48,975 nucleotides of DNA from an uncultured Bacteroidales bacterium (GCA_947164985.1 CAMUYI010000012.1:1-48975); one strand, 5' to 3'. Counted from the stretch's first letter, positions 8,833 to 16,501 are shown. Translations and numbers: made by a program. The notes: generated from the sequence alone by a model not told the origin.

Positions 8833-9301
8833 TATCGCTCGGATAATGTACGCCTAAGTACATCCGACTATAGCAGTTCAGTGCCACCCAAGCCATGAGG
8901 CTGACGGTGGCATATTTATTTCGATACAGCAGACTGAAGAGCAACGCAACCGACATCGTGTTCGCGGCATGAGAGCTGCAGAAACCATATCGTCCGCCGG
9001 TGTAGCCACGCACCAGATGCAACGGATCGAGGGCGGGTTCATGGGTCGGCCGCAGCCTACATACGAGGGGTTTGAGGATCCCGCTGCAGAGGAAATCACT
9101 CAAGCCTACGGCGATACCGAAACCGACCAGTATCAGCAGCACAAGTTTCCAGTTACGGTATTTGCGAACCAGCAGAATGACCAAGGCCACATAGAGCCAC
9201 ACCCAGGTCTTGGCGGCACTCGCCGTCCACATCACCTCATCCAGCCATCCGGCATAATGACCGTTGATCCAAAGCAATATTGAGCTATCAGCATTCAGCA
9301 T
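8726..9301 (-). CDS. PAP2-family membrane phosphatase
   Basis: Membrane phosphatase likely acting on a lipid phosphate such as undecaprenyl pyrophosphate or phosphatidylglycerol phosphate. All three motif regions are present: K77-(x6)-R84-P85, SSH at 109-111 (usual PSGH) and R146-(x5)-H152-(x3)-D156. Membrane helices surround them. The start codon lies inside a GCTGAAT heptamer repeat, so the first residues (MLNADSS) are repeat-encoded. The last residues (about 35 codons) overlap the convergent gene at 8425-8832. Confidence 0.9.
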   Translation of the reverse strand: MLNADSSILLWINGHYAGWLDEVMWTASAAKTWVWLYVALVILLVRKYRNWKLVLLILVGFGIAVGLSDFLCSGILKPLVCRLRPTHEPALDPLHLVRGYTGGRYGFCSSHAANTMSVALLFSLLYRNKYATVSLMAWVALNCYSRMYLGVHYPSDIMVGLLIGSLWALLVWLALLHWLPVDDEAARPGGS

Positions 9302-9311
9302 TCAGCTATCG
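9283..9311. repeat. GCTGAAT heptamer repeat at the PAP2 start
   Basis: On the minus strand GCTGAAT occurs twice, flanked by GATAGCT and GATAGCTC. The PAP2 ATG is inside it. Confidence 0.65.
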
Positions 9312-9314
9312 GAT

Positions 9315-10019
9315 TTATTCATTTATGAGTACGGCTGTATGACAAGCGACGATAGCGGCGGTTTCGGTACGCAGACGTGCTGCACCGAGACTCACGGGCT
9401 GGTAGCCGTTCGCCAAAGCCCACTCTACTTCGGCAGGCGAGAAATCGCCTTCAGGACCGATCAGTACGGTCGTTTGATGACCACGGATGATCTTATCTTT
9501 GAGAGCCTGCTTCTCCTCCGTCGCTTTATAGCCCTCGATACAATGCGCGATGAACTTATCGCCTTCGACCTGTAGATCGGTCATTTTCGTGAGGGGTTTG
9601 AGTATAGGGAAACGGGTCTTGAGGCTCTGCTTGGCGGCCGAGACCACAATCTTCTGCAGGCGCTCTATATTGACCGTCTTACGCTCCGAATGTTCGCAGA
9701 GCAGTAGGATGATCTCATCCGCGCCCATCTCCACACATTTCTCGATCGCCCATTCGGTACGGTCGATATTCTTGGTCGGTGCGATACCAATACGGATGTA
9801 CCCTTCGTGCAGTGCTTCGGGTGTCTCTACGGATGCGATACGCACCTCACAATGCTTGCGATGCGGGTTCGTGACGATACAATGATAGAGTTGTCCTACT
9901 CCATCCGTGACGAGAATCTCATCGCCGGCCGTACGACGCAGGACCTGCACACAATGATTGCTCTCTTCCTCCGGAAGCGTCAAACTGTCTTTTATATCAG
10001 GGGCGTAGAATAAGTACAT
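9315..10019 (-). CDS. rsmE: 16S rRNA (uracil-1498-N3)-methyltransferase
   Basis: SPOUT-class methyltransferase for U1498 of 16S rRNA. The C-terminal knot is recognisable: VLIGPEGDFSPAEVEWA followed by SLGAARLRTETAAIVA. An N-terminal PUA-like domain includes NHCVQVLRRTAGDEILVTDG. The 234-aa length is standard. It overlaps the prfA stop by one base (TGATG), which suggests translational coupling. Confidence 0.95.
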   Translation of the reverse strand: MYLFYAPDIKDSLTLPEEESNHCVQVLRRTAGDEILVTDGVGQLYHCIVTNPHRKHCEVRIASVETPEALHEGYIRIGIAPTKNIDRTEWAIEKCVEMGADEIILLLCEHSERKTVNIERLQKIVVSAAKQSLKTRFPILKPLTKMTDLQVEGDKFIAHCIEGYKATEEKQALKDKIIRGHQTTVLIGPEGDFSPAEVEWALANGYQPVSLGAARLRTETAAIVACHTAVLINE

Positions 10020-11119
10020 CAGAGCTCCGATTCCTTGAGTCGTTCTGCGTTTTCGGCTACTTGGAGGGCATCAATGACGCCTTGTATGTCGCCGTCCATG
10101 AAGGCCGCGAGGTTATAAACGGTGTAACCGATACGATGGTCGGTAATACGTCCCTGCGGGTAGTTATAGGTGCGAATCTTCGCCGACCGGTCACCGGTAG
10201 AGACCATGGTCTTACGGCGCGCAGCTATGTCGTCGATATATTTCTGGTGCTCCTTATCATAAATCTGCGTACGCAGGCGCGAGAGAGCACGCTCTTTGTT
10301 CTTCGGCTGGTCACGGGTCTCGGTACACTCGATCAGGATCTCCTGCACTTCGCCCGTATTGGGGTTCTTCCAGTTATAACGCAGACGCACACCGGACTCG
10401 ACTTTATTGACGTTCTGTCCTCCGGCACCGCCTGAACGGAAGGTCTCCCATTTGATCTCGCCCTCGTTGATATGCACCTCAAACTCATCCGCTTCGGGCA
10501 GTACGGCTACGGTAGCCGCCGAGGTATGGACACGCCCCTGGGTCTCCGTCACCGGTACACGCTGCACACGGTGCACACCCGATTCGTATTTGAGTGTACC
10601 ATAGACATTCTCACCCATGACGTTGAAGATGATCTCTTTGTACCCGCCGCAAGCACCTTCGCTGAACGAAGAGACGGTATATTTGAAGCCCTTCACCTCG
10701 AAATACTTGGTGTACATACGGAAGAGGTCACCGGCAAAGATCGCCGCTTCGTCTCCACCCGTACCGCCACGGATCTCCATGACGACGTTCTTGCCATCCT
10801 CGGGATCTTGGGGCAAGAGTTGGAGCTTGAGTTCTTCCTCGAGCTCAGGGATCTTCGGTTCGAGTTCATCGATCTCGGCGCGCGCCATCTCCTTCATATC
10901 GGGATCGGTCTCGTTGTAAAAGAGGTCCTTGGCATCCTGCAGATCTTTGACCGCTTTCTTATAGCGGTGCGCACACTCGAGCACACGCTCCAAGTCATGG
11001 TAGTCACGGTTGAGACGCACATACCGCGCCTGATCGGCAATGACCGCCGGGTCCGTAATGAGTAGCGATACCTCGTGGAACTTCGCTTCAAGTCCTTCTA
11101 TCTTATCCAATATGTTCAT
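10019..11119 (-). CDS. prfA: Peptide chain release factor 1
   Basis: Recognises UAA and UAG stop codons. The GGQ peptidyl-hydrolysis loop is in RSGGAGGQNVNKVESGVR, and the PxT-type codon-recognition tripeptide is PVT in RVQRVPVTETQG. I use the ATG at 11119 (MNILDKIEGL, the usual RF1 start); a GTG at 11128 would add three residues. The leader (11120-11260) is made of hairpin repeats. rsmE follows directly downstream. Confidence 0.96.
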   Translation of the reverse strand: MNILDKIEGLEAKFHEVSLLITDPAVIADQARYVRLNRDYHDLERVLECAHRYKKAVKDLQDAKDLFYNETDPDMKEMARAEIDELEPKIPELEEELKLQLLPQDPEDGKNVVMEIRGGTGGDEAAIFAGDLFRMYTKYFEVKGFKYTVSSFSEGACGGYKEIIFNVMGENVYGTLKYESGVHRVQRVPVTETQGRVHTSAATVAVLPEADEFEVHINEGEIKWETFRSGGAGGQNVNKVESGVRLRYNWKNPNTGEVQEILIECTETRDQPKNKERALSRLRTQIYDKEHQKYIDDIAARRKTMVSTGDRSAKIRTYNYPQGRITDHRIGYTVYNLAAFMDGDIQGVIDALQVAENAERLKESEL

Positions 11120-11136
11120 TTCATTCACGTTAGATT

Positions 11137-11193
11137 GTTAAAATGGTGTTTTCAACACGTTAAAGGGTTATAATGGTGTTTTCAACACGTTAA
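11137..11193 (+). repeat. Variable-stem hairpin repeats A1 and A2
   Basis: A1 (11137-11163) and A2 (11167-11193) each have the constant lead GTTAAAATG (A2: GTTATAATG), the stem GTGTT-TTC-AACAC, and then GTTAA. They lie in the leader of prfA. They belong to the family described in the findings. Confidence 0.85.
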
Positions 11194-11209
11194 TTATCTC
11201 TCTACATAG

Positions 11210-11265
11210 TAACGTGACGTAGTCACCATCTTAACTATTTAACGTCACGCAGTGACCATCTTAAC
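11210..11265 (-). repeat. Variable-stem hairpin repeats A3 and A4
   Basis: In opposite orientation to A1 and A2. A3 (11210-11235) reads GTTAAGATG, stem GTGAC-TAC-GTCAC, GTTA. A4 (11239-11265) reads GTTAAGATG, stem GTCAC-TGC-GTGAC, GTTAA. The folD stop codon (TAA at 11261-11263) lies in the flank of A4. Confidence 0.85.
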
Positions 11266-12160
11266 GGTTTAACGCTGCTTGCAGCGTATTCTGCAAGAGG
11301 CTGACGATGGTCATCGGTCCTACGCCGCCGGGTACAGGGGTTATATAGGCGGCTTTGGGCGCTACGTTCTCAAAATCCACATCGCCCACTAACCGATAAC
11401 CGCGCGGCGACGTCGGATCGTCCACGCGGTTGATCCCCACATCAATGACCGTCGCACCCTCTTTGACCATGTCTGCGGTCAGCAATTTAGGACTACCGGC
11501 TGCGACGATGATGATATCGGCGGTGAGGCATATAGCCTTGAGGTCCTGCGTCTTACTATGGCAAACGGTGACGGTCGCATCGCCTAAGGAAGCGGCACTC
11601 ATGCCCGGCAGGCTCAGGTACGGGCGTTGCATCAGCAGCAACGCCACGGGTTTACCGACGATATTCGATCGTCCGATAACGACCACATGCTTGCCTTCGG
11701 TCTGAATCTGATAACGCGCCAGCAGTTCGCGGATGCCTCGCGGCGTCGCACTGACGATAGACGGCAGCCCTTGTACGGTGCGTCCTACGTTGGCCGGCGT
11801 CAGACCATCGACATCCTTGCGGTAGTCGATGGCAGAGAGGATGGCGGACTCATTAATATGGTCCGGCAGCGGCAGTTGGACGATGAAACCGTCGATGGAA
11901 GGATCGTTATTGAGTCGCGACACCTCGTTGAGCAGCGTCTGCTCGGAGATCTCGGTCGGATAGGCGATCTTCACCGCCTCCATACCCACCTCCGCGCAGG
12001 CTTTCATCTTATTATTCACATAGGTCTCGCTGGCAGGATTATTGCCCACGATCACAACCGCCAATTTCGGCGCACGCTTACCGTCAGCCACCAAGGCTGC
12101 GACCTTTTCGCGAATCTCAGCGCGTATGTCTGCCGCTATTTTCTTTCCGTCTAATATCAT
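11261..12160 (-). CDS. folD: Methylenetetrahydrofolate dehydrogenase / cyclohydrolase
   Basis: Interconverts 5,10-methylene-, methenyl- and 10-formyl-tetrahydrofolate. Shown by YVNNKMKACAEVG (substrate-site Lys), GFIVQLPLPDHI, VVIGRSNIVGKPVA and the terminal TPVPGGVGPMTIVSLL. I start at the ATG at 12160 (MILDGKKIAADI); the longer frame adds a non-conserved tail that belongs to the upstream gene. Between residues about 195 and 210 (RPYLSLPGMSAASLGDATV) there seem to be roughly ten more residues than usual before the T-V-C-H-S motif. It overlaps the upstream gene by 4 bp (ATGA). The 3' end and stop sit in repeat A4. Confidence 0.96.
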   Translation of the reverse strand: MILDGKKIAADIRAEIREKVAALVADGKRAPKLAVVIVGNNPASETYVNNKMKACAEVGMEAVKIAYPTEISEQTLLNEVSRLNNDPSIDGFIVQLPLPDHINESAILSAIDYRKDVDGLTPANVGRTVQGLPSIVSATPRGIRELLARYQIQTEGKHVVVIGRSNIVGKPVALLLMQRPYLSLPGMSAASLGDATVTVCHSKTQDLKAICLTADIIIVAAGSPKLLTADMVKEGATVIDVGINRVDDPTSPRGYRLVGDVDFENVAPKAAYITPVPGGVGPMTIVSLLQNTLQAALNR

Positions 12161-12666
12161 TCTTCTTGCTGCTTTCGACGTTCTGCTTTCTTTTGTTTGC
12201 GCTCCCACCGCATGATCTTATAATCCGCCCAGATCTTCTTCCATTCGCGTTGGGTGATGTACCATTTTTCTTCTCTGCGTGGCGGACGATAGACATGGTG
12301 CGACTCCGTCTGCACTTTCTTGATGGTCGTCGAATCGAACTGATAGGACTTCGCTATACTGTCGCTTACCATCAGTGCCTCCTCTTTCTCCACCCTCCGG
12401 ATATCCAACTCGTCCACATTCATCTCCATCGTCGGATCATCGTTCGGCATGGCCTTGAGTTCATGGGCCACCATACGCACCAACTTGTATGCACCGAAAG
12501 CCAACGCCGCCACCAATACGACCATCAGACCGTAGTAAGCCTGCTTGTCTTTCATACGCAGCGCGCCGCCCAAACCACGGTTATTCTCGTTGGGTCCGTG
12601 GTGATGATGGTGATGTTTCTTCTTCTCACCCCATCCCGGTTGATATGATTTCGGTTCTTCAGCCAT
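12157..12666 (-). CDS. Membrane-anchored protein with a natural poly-His stretch, function unknown
   Basis: 169 residues. The N-terminus (about 1-40) is hydrophilic and carries six consecutive His residues after Lys-rich sequence (GEKKKHHHHHHGPNENN). One transmembrane helix spans about residues 44-63 (YYGLMVVLVAALAFGAYKLV). The rest is charged, with an R/K/E-rich helical end. I do not recognise a family. The His run could bind metal, but nothing else supports that. It overlaps folD by 4 bp, so the two are co-translated. Repeats B1 and B2 lie upstream. Confidence 0.75.
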   Translation of the reverse strand: MAEEPKSYQPGWGEKKKHHHHHHGPNENNRGLGGALRMKDKQAYYGLMVVLVAALAFGAYKLVRMVAHELKAMPNDDPTMEMNVDELDIRRVEKEEALMVSDSIAKSYQFDSTTIKKVQTESHHVYRPPRREEKWYITQREWKKIWADYKIMRWERKQKKAERRKQQEE

Positions 12667-12674
12667 AAAAATAT

Positions 12675-12737
12675 GTTAAAATGGTGTTTTCAACACGTTA
12701 AATGGTTAAAATGGTTTTGATTGCATCAAAACGTTAA
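12675..12737 (+). repeat. Variable-stem hairpin repeats B1 and B2
   Basis: B1 (12675-12701) has lead GTTAAAATG and stem GTGTT-TTC-AACAC. B2 (12705-12737) has the same lead and a longer stem, GTTTTGAT-TGC-ATCAAAAC, then GTTAA. They separate the S23-type gene from the downstream membrane protein gene. Confidence 0.85.
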
Positions 12738-12741
12738 ACAG

Positions 12742-13128
12742 TTATGATCTATTATTCTGACCGTTATTCTCTTGCAAAGTTTCTATTAGAGCAGATATTT
12801 TCATTGACAAAGATAAACACTTATTACGAAAACATTCAGCCTCGTCAATAGACAAATACTCCAAATCCTGTGCCAAATAAAACATACTTTTCACTTCTCC
12901 ACAAGAGCCATTAGCTATGTTCAAGAATGAAATAAACTGCTTATTATCTTTTGTAACTTTACTGCGATCAAAACCCTCCGCAATATTATTCATTACAGAA
13001 ACAGCCGCACGTTGTATCTGGTCTTTAAAACTATAATCCTTATTTGCACGAAAGATAGAATAAACCTCAGAACATAATATTCTGGATTCACGCCAAATAA
13101 TTAAGTCTTCAAATCTTTGTATCGCCAT
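12742..13128 (-). CDS. Four-helix-bundle protein of the S23 / 23S-rRNA intervening-sequence family
   Basis: 128 residues beginning MAIQRFEDLIIWRESRILCS. The family signature is visible: F-x-D-L-x-x-W at the start, then FKDQIQRAAVSVMNNIAEGF, and later FLNIANGSCGEVKSMFYLA. These proteins form pentameric four-helix bundles and are related to Avd accessory proteins of diversity-generating retroelements; stand-alone copies have no agreed role. I reject the upstream ATG at 13149 because its seven extra codons are repeat C1. Both sides of the gene are hairpin repeats (B1/B2 and C1/C2), so the gene looks like a passenger in, or companion of, the repeat array. It is more AT-rich than its neighbours. 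Confidence 0.88.
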   Translation of the reverse strand: MAIQRFEDLIIWRESRILCSEVYSIFRANKDYSFKDQIQRAAVSVMNNIAEGFDRSKVTKDNKQFISFLNIANGSCGEVKSMFYLAQDLEYLSIDEAECFRNKCLSLSMKISALIETLQENNGQNNRS

Positions 13129-13131
13129 AAC

Positions 13132-13185
13132 TAACGTGCGAAGCACCATTTTAACTGTTTAACGTCACGTAGTGACCATCTTAAC
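13132..13185 (-). repeat. Variable-stem hairpin repeats C1 and C2
   Basis: C1 (13132-13155) reads GTTAAAATG, stem GTGC-TTC-GCAC, GTTA. C2 (13159-13185) reads GTTAAGATG, stem GTCAC-TAC-GTGAC, GTTAA. C1 is only a few bases from the S23-type gene start. Confidence 0.85.
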
Positions 13186-13193
13186 TGTTTAAC

Positions 13194-13236
13194 GTTCAAC
13201 AAATGAAACGGTCATCGACGTTTCATCTGTTGAACC
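13194..13236 (-). repeat. Long hairpin formed with the 3' end of ffh (C3)
   Basis: The end of the ffh frame (GTTCAACAGATGAAACG) is followed after a short loop by its near-perfect reverse complement (CGTTTCATTTGTTGAAC) and then GTTAA, the usual right flank of the repeat family. The ffh TGA stop is in the loop. Confidence 0.75.
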
Positions 13237-14510
13237 TTCCTCATCATCTTAGCCGTCTGCTCGAATTGCTTGAGGAAACGATTGAGTTCGACGATCGTCA
13301 CGCCGGCACCTTTGGCGATGCGGTTCTTGCGACTACCGTTCAGTATGCCCGGGTTCGCACGCTCCTCCGGCGTCATCGAGTTGATCATCGCTTCGATGGG
13401 TTTGAACGCATCATCGCTCACTTCAACACCCTTGAGGGCTTTGTCCATACCCGGGATCATGCTCATCAAGTCTTTCATCGAACCCATCTTCTTGATCTGC
13501 GCCAATTGGCTCAGGAAATCATTGAAGTCGAATTGGTTCTTGGCGATCTTCTTGGATATACGGCGGGCCTCCGCTTCATCGTACTGCTCCTGGGCGCGCT
13601 CCACGAGGGAAACGACGTCACCCATACCGAGTATACGGTCCGCCATACGCGCGGGGTGGAACACATCCAGCGCCTCCATCTTCTCACCCGTACCGATGAA
13701 CTTGATCGGTTTATCCACCACGCTGCGGATCGAGAGCGCCGCACCGCCACGGGTGTCACCGTCCAGTTTGGTCAGCACCACGCCGTCAAAATCGATGCGG
13801 TCATTGAACTCCTTGGCGGTGTTCACGGCATCCTGACCGGTCATGGCATCAACCACGAAGAGGGTCTCACTCGGCGTGATCGCCTCTTTGATGGCGGCTA
13901 TCTCCTGCATCATCTGCTCATCGACCGCCAGACGACCGGCTGTATCGACGATCACCACGTCATAACCCATCCGCTTCGCTTCAGCGATAGCGTCTTGCGC
14001 TTTCTTGACGGGGTTCGACTCGTTCTCTCCGGTATAGACCGTCGCCTTGATCTGCTCACCTAACACACGTAACTGCTCGATAGCCGCCGGACGATAGACG
14101 TCGCAGGCTACCAGCATGACCCGTTTGTTCTTCTTGGTCTGGAGATAATTGGCGAGCTTGGCAGCGAAAGTCGTTTTACCGCTACCCTGCAGACCGGACA
14201 TCAGGATGACCGCCGGCGAGCCCTTGAGGTTCAACTCCTGCGCCTCGCCGCCCATCAGTTCTGCCAACTCATCATGCGTGATCTTGATCAACAGTTGTCC
14301 CGGGCGCACGGCATTGATCACGTTCTGACCCAGGGCTTTCTCCTTCACGCGGTCGGTGAACTGCTTGGCGGTCTTGTAGTTGACATCGGCCTCCAGCAGC
14401 GCTTTACGGATATCCTTGACGGTCTCCGCTATATTGATTTCGGTGATTCGACCCTCACCTTTGAGAATCTTAAAACTTCGTTCTAATCGTTCGCTTAAAT
14501 TATCAAACAT
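13212..14510 (-). CDS. ffh: Signal recognition particle protein (GTPase)
   Basis: Targets nascent membrane proteins to the Sec translocon together with 4.5S RNA and FtsY. NG-domain motifs are present: GLQGSGKTTFAAKLAN (G1, about residues 105-120), DVYRPAAIEQL, DTAGRL (G3) and TKLDGDTRGGAAL (G4 and beyond). The methionine-rich M domain follows (MKDLMSMIPGM, ending in MMRKVQQMKRR). The 432-aa length is typical. Its promoter is at 14535-14565. The last codons are mirrored by the inverted repeat C3. Confidence 0.97.
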   Translation of the reverse strand: MFDNLSERLERSFKILKGEGRITEINIAETVKDIRKALLEADVNYKTAKQFTDRVKEKALGQNVINAVRPGQLLIKITHDELAELMGGEAQELNLKGSPAVILMSGLQGSGKTTFAAKLANYLQTKKNKRVMLVACDVYRPAAIEQLRVLGEQIKATVYTGENESNPVKKAQDAIAEAKRMGYDVVIVDTAGRLAVDEQMMQEIAAIKEAITPSETLFVVDAMTGQDAVNTAKEFNDRIDFDGVVLTKLDGDTRGGAALSIRSVVDKPIKFIGTGEKMEALDVFHPARMADRILGMGDVVSLVERAQEQYDEAEARRISKKIAKNQFDFNDFLSQLAQIKKMGSMKDLMSMIPGMDKALKGVEVSDDAFKPIEAMINSMTPEERANPGILNGSRKNRIAKGAGVTIVELNRFLKQFEQTAKMMRKVQQMKRR

Positions 14511-14534
14511 TTTACTCCTAATTTAAATCGGCTG

Positions 14535-14565
14535 CAAAGGTACAACAAAAAAATGACATATGCAA
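14535..14565 (-). promoter_or_regulatory. Bacteroidetes-type promoter for ffh
   Basis: TTGCA (14561-14565), 18 bp, TACCTTTG (14535-14542). The spacer is nearly identical to that of the cdd promoter (a poly-T stretch ending in TTGTTG). Confidence 0.82.
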
Positions 14566-14600
14566 GCATATGCCATTCTTTTCGCGATTTTTTCGCTTTT

Positions 14601-15887
14601 TTACTTCACCTCTTGCCCTTGCAAGGTATACACTTTCTCTCCGCGGAGAATGTAGATTTGACCGTCTTTTATGAATTTCGTAGTCTTTTTACCTGTGGTA
14701 TAAACAGACTCAAAGCCTTGTTGCTCTCCAGCACCGGCCACAAAGGACATAGATTTAACATCCAAAACATTGTCATTTTCATCCTTGGCGGTGATAGTCA
14801 AGTCATATGCTCTACCTTCCTCCAAGCCTGTGACGGTAAAGGAAAATCCTGCAGTTTCTGTAGATTTCTCACGAGCAGGTGCATTAAAGGCGATAGAGAT
14901 CAATTGACCATTTGCATTGAAAATCAGCGTACAAACAACTGTACCCATTTTATCATTAATAACCAATTCGTAGGTAGCCGCGTTAGCAACGGAAGACCAA
15001 ACGATATCTGCAGAGCTACCTGTAGATATCACGCAAATAACAGTCGTTTCTATCTGATTTGCTTCTATTGCTCTCACATCAAAATTACCCCAATATTCAT
15101 TCCCCTCGTATATTTCAACACTACTTGCCGGCACATACATCGAAATTGATGAATACGGAAAGTTATCTCCAAATACACAAAATGGTGAAGCCGCTGTATT
15201 TTCATACCCCACAACACGTGGCGGATTGTTTCCATAACAAGTAATATTTTGAATGGTAAATTGTATTTCCTCATTATTGTCATACAAAGGTTCCGTGGGG
15301 AACACTCCTTGAATATTGGTAAAATCAAATATATAATTGCCTACGAAGGCACATTCGCCGACAACTTCCACAGAGGCGGGTAAAACAACGTTTTCCAAAT
15401 TACAATAAGCGAAAGCGTACCATCCTATTTCTTTTAAATTATTAGCTACCGGCAAGGCATGCAAATTGCGACAATAAATGAAAGCAAATTCTCCAATACT
15501 TGTCACTTTGCTTCCCATGATGACAGAAGACAGATTTACGCAACCGGCAAATGCCTGAGCCCTAATATCGGTAACATTGTTTCCTATTACCACAAAAGAT
15601 AAAACTGAGCAACCACAGAAAGCACATTCACCAATGCTTGTGACACTATATGCAACGTTTTGATATTTGACCGAATCAGGTATTACGGCACTTACAATCA
15701 TCCATCCTTCATTGTAAGGAGTCATCATTGATTCTGTACGATTCATGTATGTTACTTCCGCTGTTTTGGCTTCTGTATCCAGATTATAGTACAAATCACC
15801 AATTGAGACACGTTCAATAATTTCAGCAGATACGAGCCCTACACTTACCACGAGGGTTAAGAATAATGTAAAGATTTTTTGTTTCAT
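14601..15887 (-). CDS. BspA-like leucine-rich-repeat surface protein
   Basis: 428 residues with signal peptide (MKQKIFTLFLTLVVSVGLVS). Treponema-type BspA leucine-rich repeats follow (SVTSIGECAFCGCSVLSFVV, VTDIRAQAFAGCVNLSSVIM, VTSIGEFAFIYCRNLHALPV), then a fibronectin-like or Ig-like region with LTITAKDENDNVLDVKS. The C-terminus (GQIYILRGEKVYTLQGQEVK) matches the short conserved tail found on many secreted Bacteroidales proteins; whether it is a sorting signal here is inferred. A role in adhesion is common for the family. A degenerate copy of the tail occurs at 45312-45428. Confidence 0.9.
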   Translation of the reverse strand: MKQKIFTLFLTLVVSVGLVSAEIIERVSIGDLYYNLDTEAKTAEVTYMNRTESMMTPYNEGWMIVSAVIPDSVKYQNVAYSVTSIGECAFCGCSVLSFVVIGNNVTDIRAQAFAGCVNLSSVIMGSKVTSIGEFAFIYCRNLHALPVANNLKEIGWYAFAYCNLENVVLPASVEVVGECAFVGNYIFDFTNIQGVFPTEPLYDNNEEIQFTIQNITCYGNNPPRVVGYENTAASPFCVFGDNFPYSSISMYVPASSVEIYEGNEYWGNFDVRAIEANQIETTVICVISTGSSADIVWSSVANAATYELVINDKMGTVVCTLIFNANGQLISIAFNAPAREKSTETAGFSFTVTGLEEGRAYDLTITAKDENDNVLDVKSMSFVAGAGEQQGFESVYTTGKKTTKFIKDGQIYILRGEKVYTLQGQEVK

Positions 15888-15941
15888 TTGTATTTATTTT
15901 TTTAAGTCCGTGCTATTTGTCATGTCAATCAATTTTGCACG

Positions 15942-15972
15942 CAAAATTACAATTATTTTTCGACATATGCAA
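15942..15972 (-). promoter_or_regulatory. Bacteroidetes-type promoter for the BspA-like gene
   Basis: TTGCA (15968-15972), 18 bp, TAATTTTG (15942-15949), about 55 bp upstream of the start codon. Confidence 0.78.
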
Positions 15973-16010
15973 GTTTTCGTCAAAAAACTTAACTTTTTGT
16001 ATCCAAAAAT

Positions 16011-16041
16011 TTGCATATCCCAAATTATTTTTGTATCTTTG
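16011..16041 (+). promoter_or_regulatory. Plus-strand promoter P1 in the metK leader region
   Basis: TTGCA (16011-16015), 18 bp, TATCTTTG (16034-16041). It points towards metK but lies almost 650 bp upstream. The first downstream frame is the possible small ORF at 16113. Confidence 0.7.
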
Positions 16042-16112
16042 CAGCGGATTTTTGAATGTGATCCCAAATAGTTTATTTCTTAAGAATATAGCGGAACGAG
16101 AGAAGGGTGACA

Positions 16113-16217
16113 ATGGAAGAAGCAACTAATGAGCTTCCATTGAGCACCCTTTCAGCATCCATTGAGCATCCATTGGAATATGCTGGAGACCACGTGGAAA
16201 ATAGGCTTTTTTGCTAA
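16113..16217 (+). CDS. Possible 34-aa leader or small protein
   Basis: ATG at 16113 follows a purine-rich stretch (GAGAAGGGTGAC) and sits about 70 bp after promoter P1. The product (MEEATNELPLSTLSASIEHP and 14 more residues) is partly encoded by a tandem GCATCCATTGA repeat. No family is recognised. Coding status is uncertain: it could be a leader peptide or chance. Confidence 0.25.
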   Translation: MEEATNELPLSTLSASIEHPLEYAGDHVENRLFC

Positions 16218-16243
16218 AAATTTACATTTTATTGCTAAAATCC

Positions 16244-16273
16244 TTGCATATTCCAAATATTTGTGTAACTTCG
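16244..16273 (+). promoter_or_regulatory. Weaker plus-strand promoter P2 in the metK leader region
   Basis: TTGCA (16244-16248), 17 bp, TAACTTCG (16266-16273). One base of the -7 box deviates from TAnnTTTG. A strong DNA inverted repeat starts at the -7 box. Confidence 0.4.
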
Positions 16274-16399
16274 AGGGCACCGACATTTCTTGGAAAGAAA
16301 TCCCACCTCGAATTTACGTTCGCACTATCGTGCAAACTACAATCTTTAGCCGCAAAACACAAATAATGCAAGCATTTTTGATTTTTTTGCGTCAAAATC

Positions 16400-16430
16400 T
16401 TGCATATTTGAATAATTTGTAGTAATTTTG
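16400..16430 (+). promoter_or_regulatory. metK: Main metK promoter P3
   Basis: TTGCA (16400-16404), 18 bp, TAATTTTG (16423-16430). Transcription would start near 16437, ten bases before the riboswitch. Confidence 0.82.
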
Positions 16431-16446
16431 CAGCCGATTTTGATCA

Positions 16447-16494
16447 GGAGGATGGATTTGACTGCTTGCAACCTCGTTAAAACAATGCTAAAAG
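16447..16494 (+). promoter_or_regulatory. SAM-II riboswitch upstream of metK
   Basis: The order of elements matches SAM-II: stem GAGG (16448-16451), a loop with GGATTTGAC and TTGCAA, the closing CCTC (16472-16475), then GTTAAA and ATGCTAAAA. The UUGCAA just before the closing stem and the GCUAAAA 3' element are the hallmark conserved segments. SAM-II binds S-adenosylmethionine, the product of the downstream enzyme, so negative feedback is expected. It is followed by an intrinsic-terminator-like hairpin. Identification is by eye from the family consensus. Confidence 0.8.
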
Positions 16495-16501
16495 ATGAGA
16501 C

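Noticed and set aside
12157..12666. His-tag/vector contamination
   Set aside because: The gene overlaps folD by 4 bp, uses host codons, and has no vector sequence around it.
13129..13149. Upstream ATG of the S23-type gene (seven extra residues)
   Set aside because: Those codons are repeat C1; family members start at the M-x-x-x-x-F-x-D-L segment.
14601..15887. Full type IX secretion C-terminal domain
   Set aside because: Only a short tail motif is seen, without a complete beta-sandwich domain, so I did not call a T9SS substrate.
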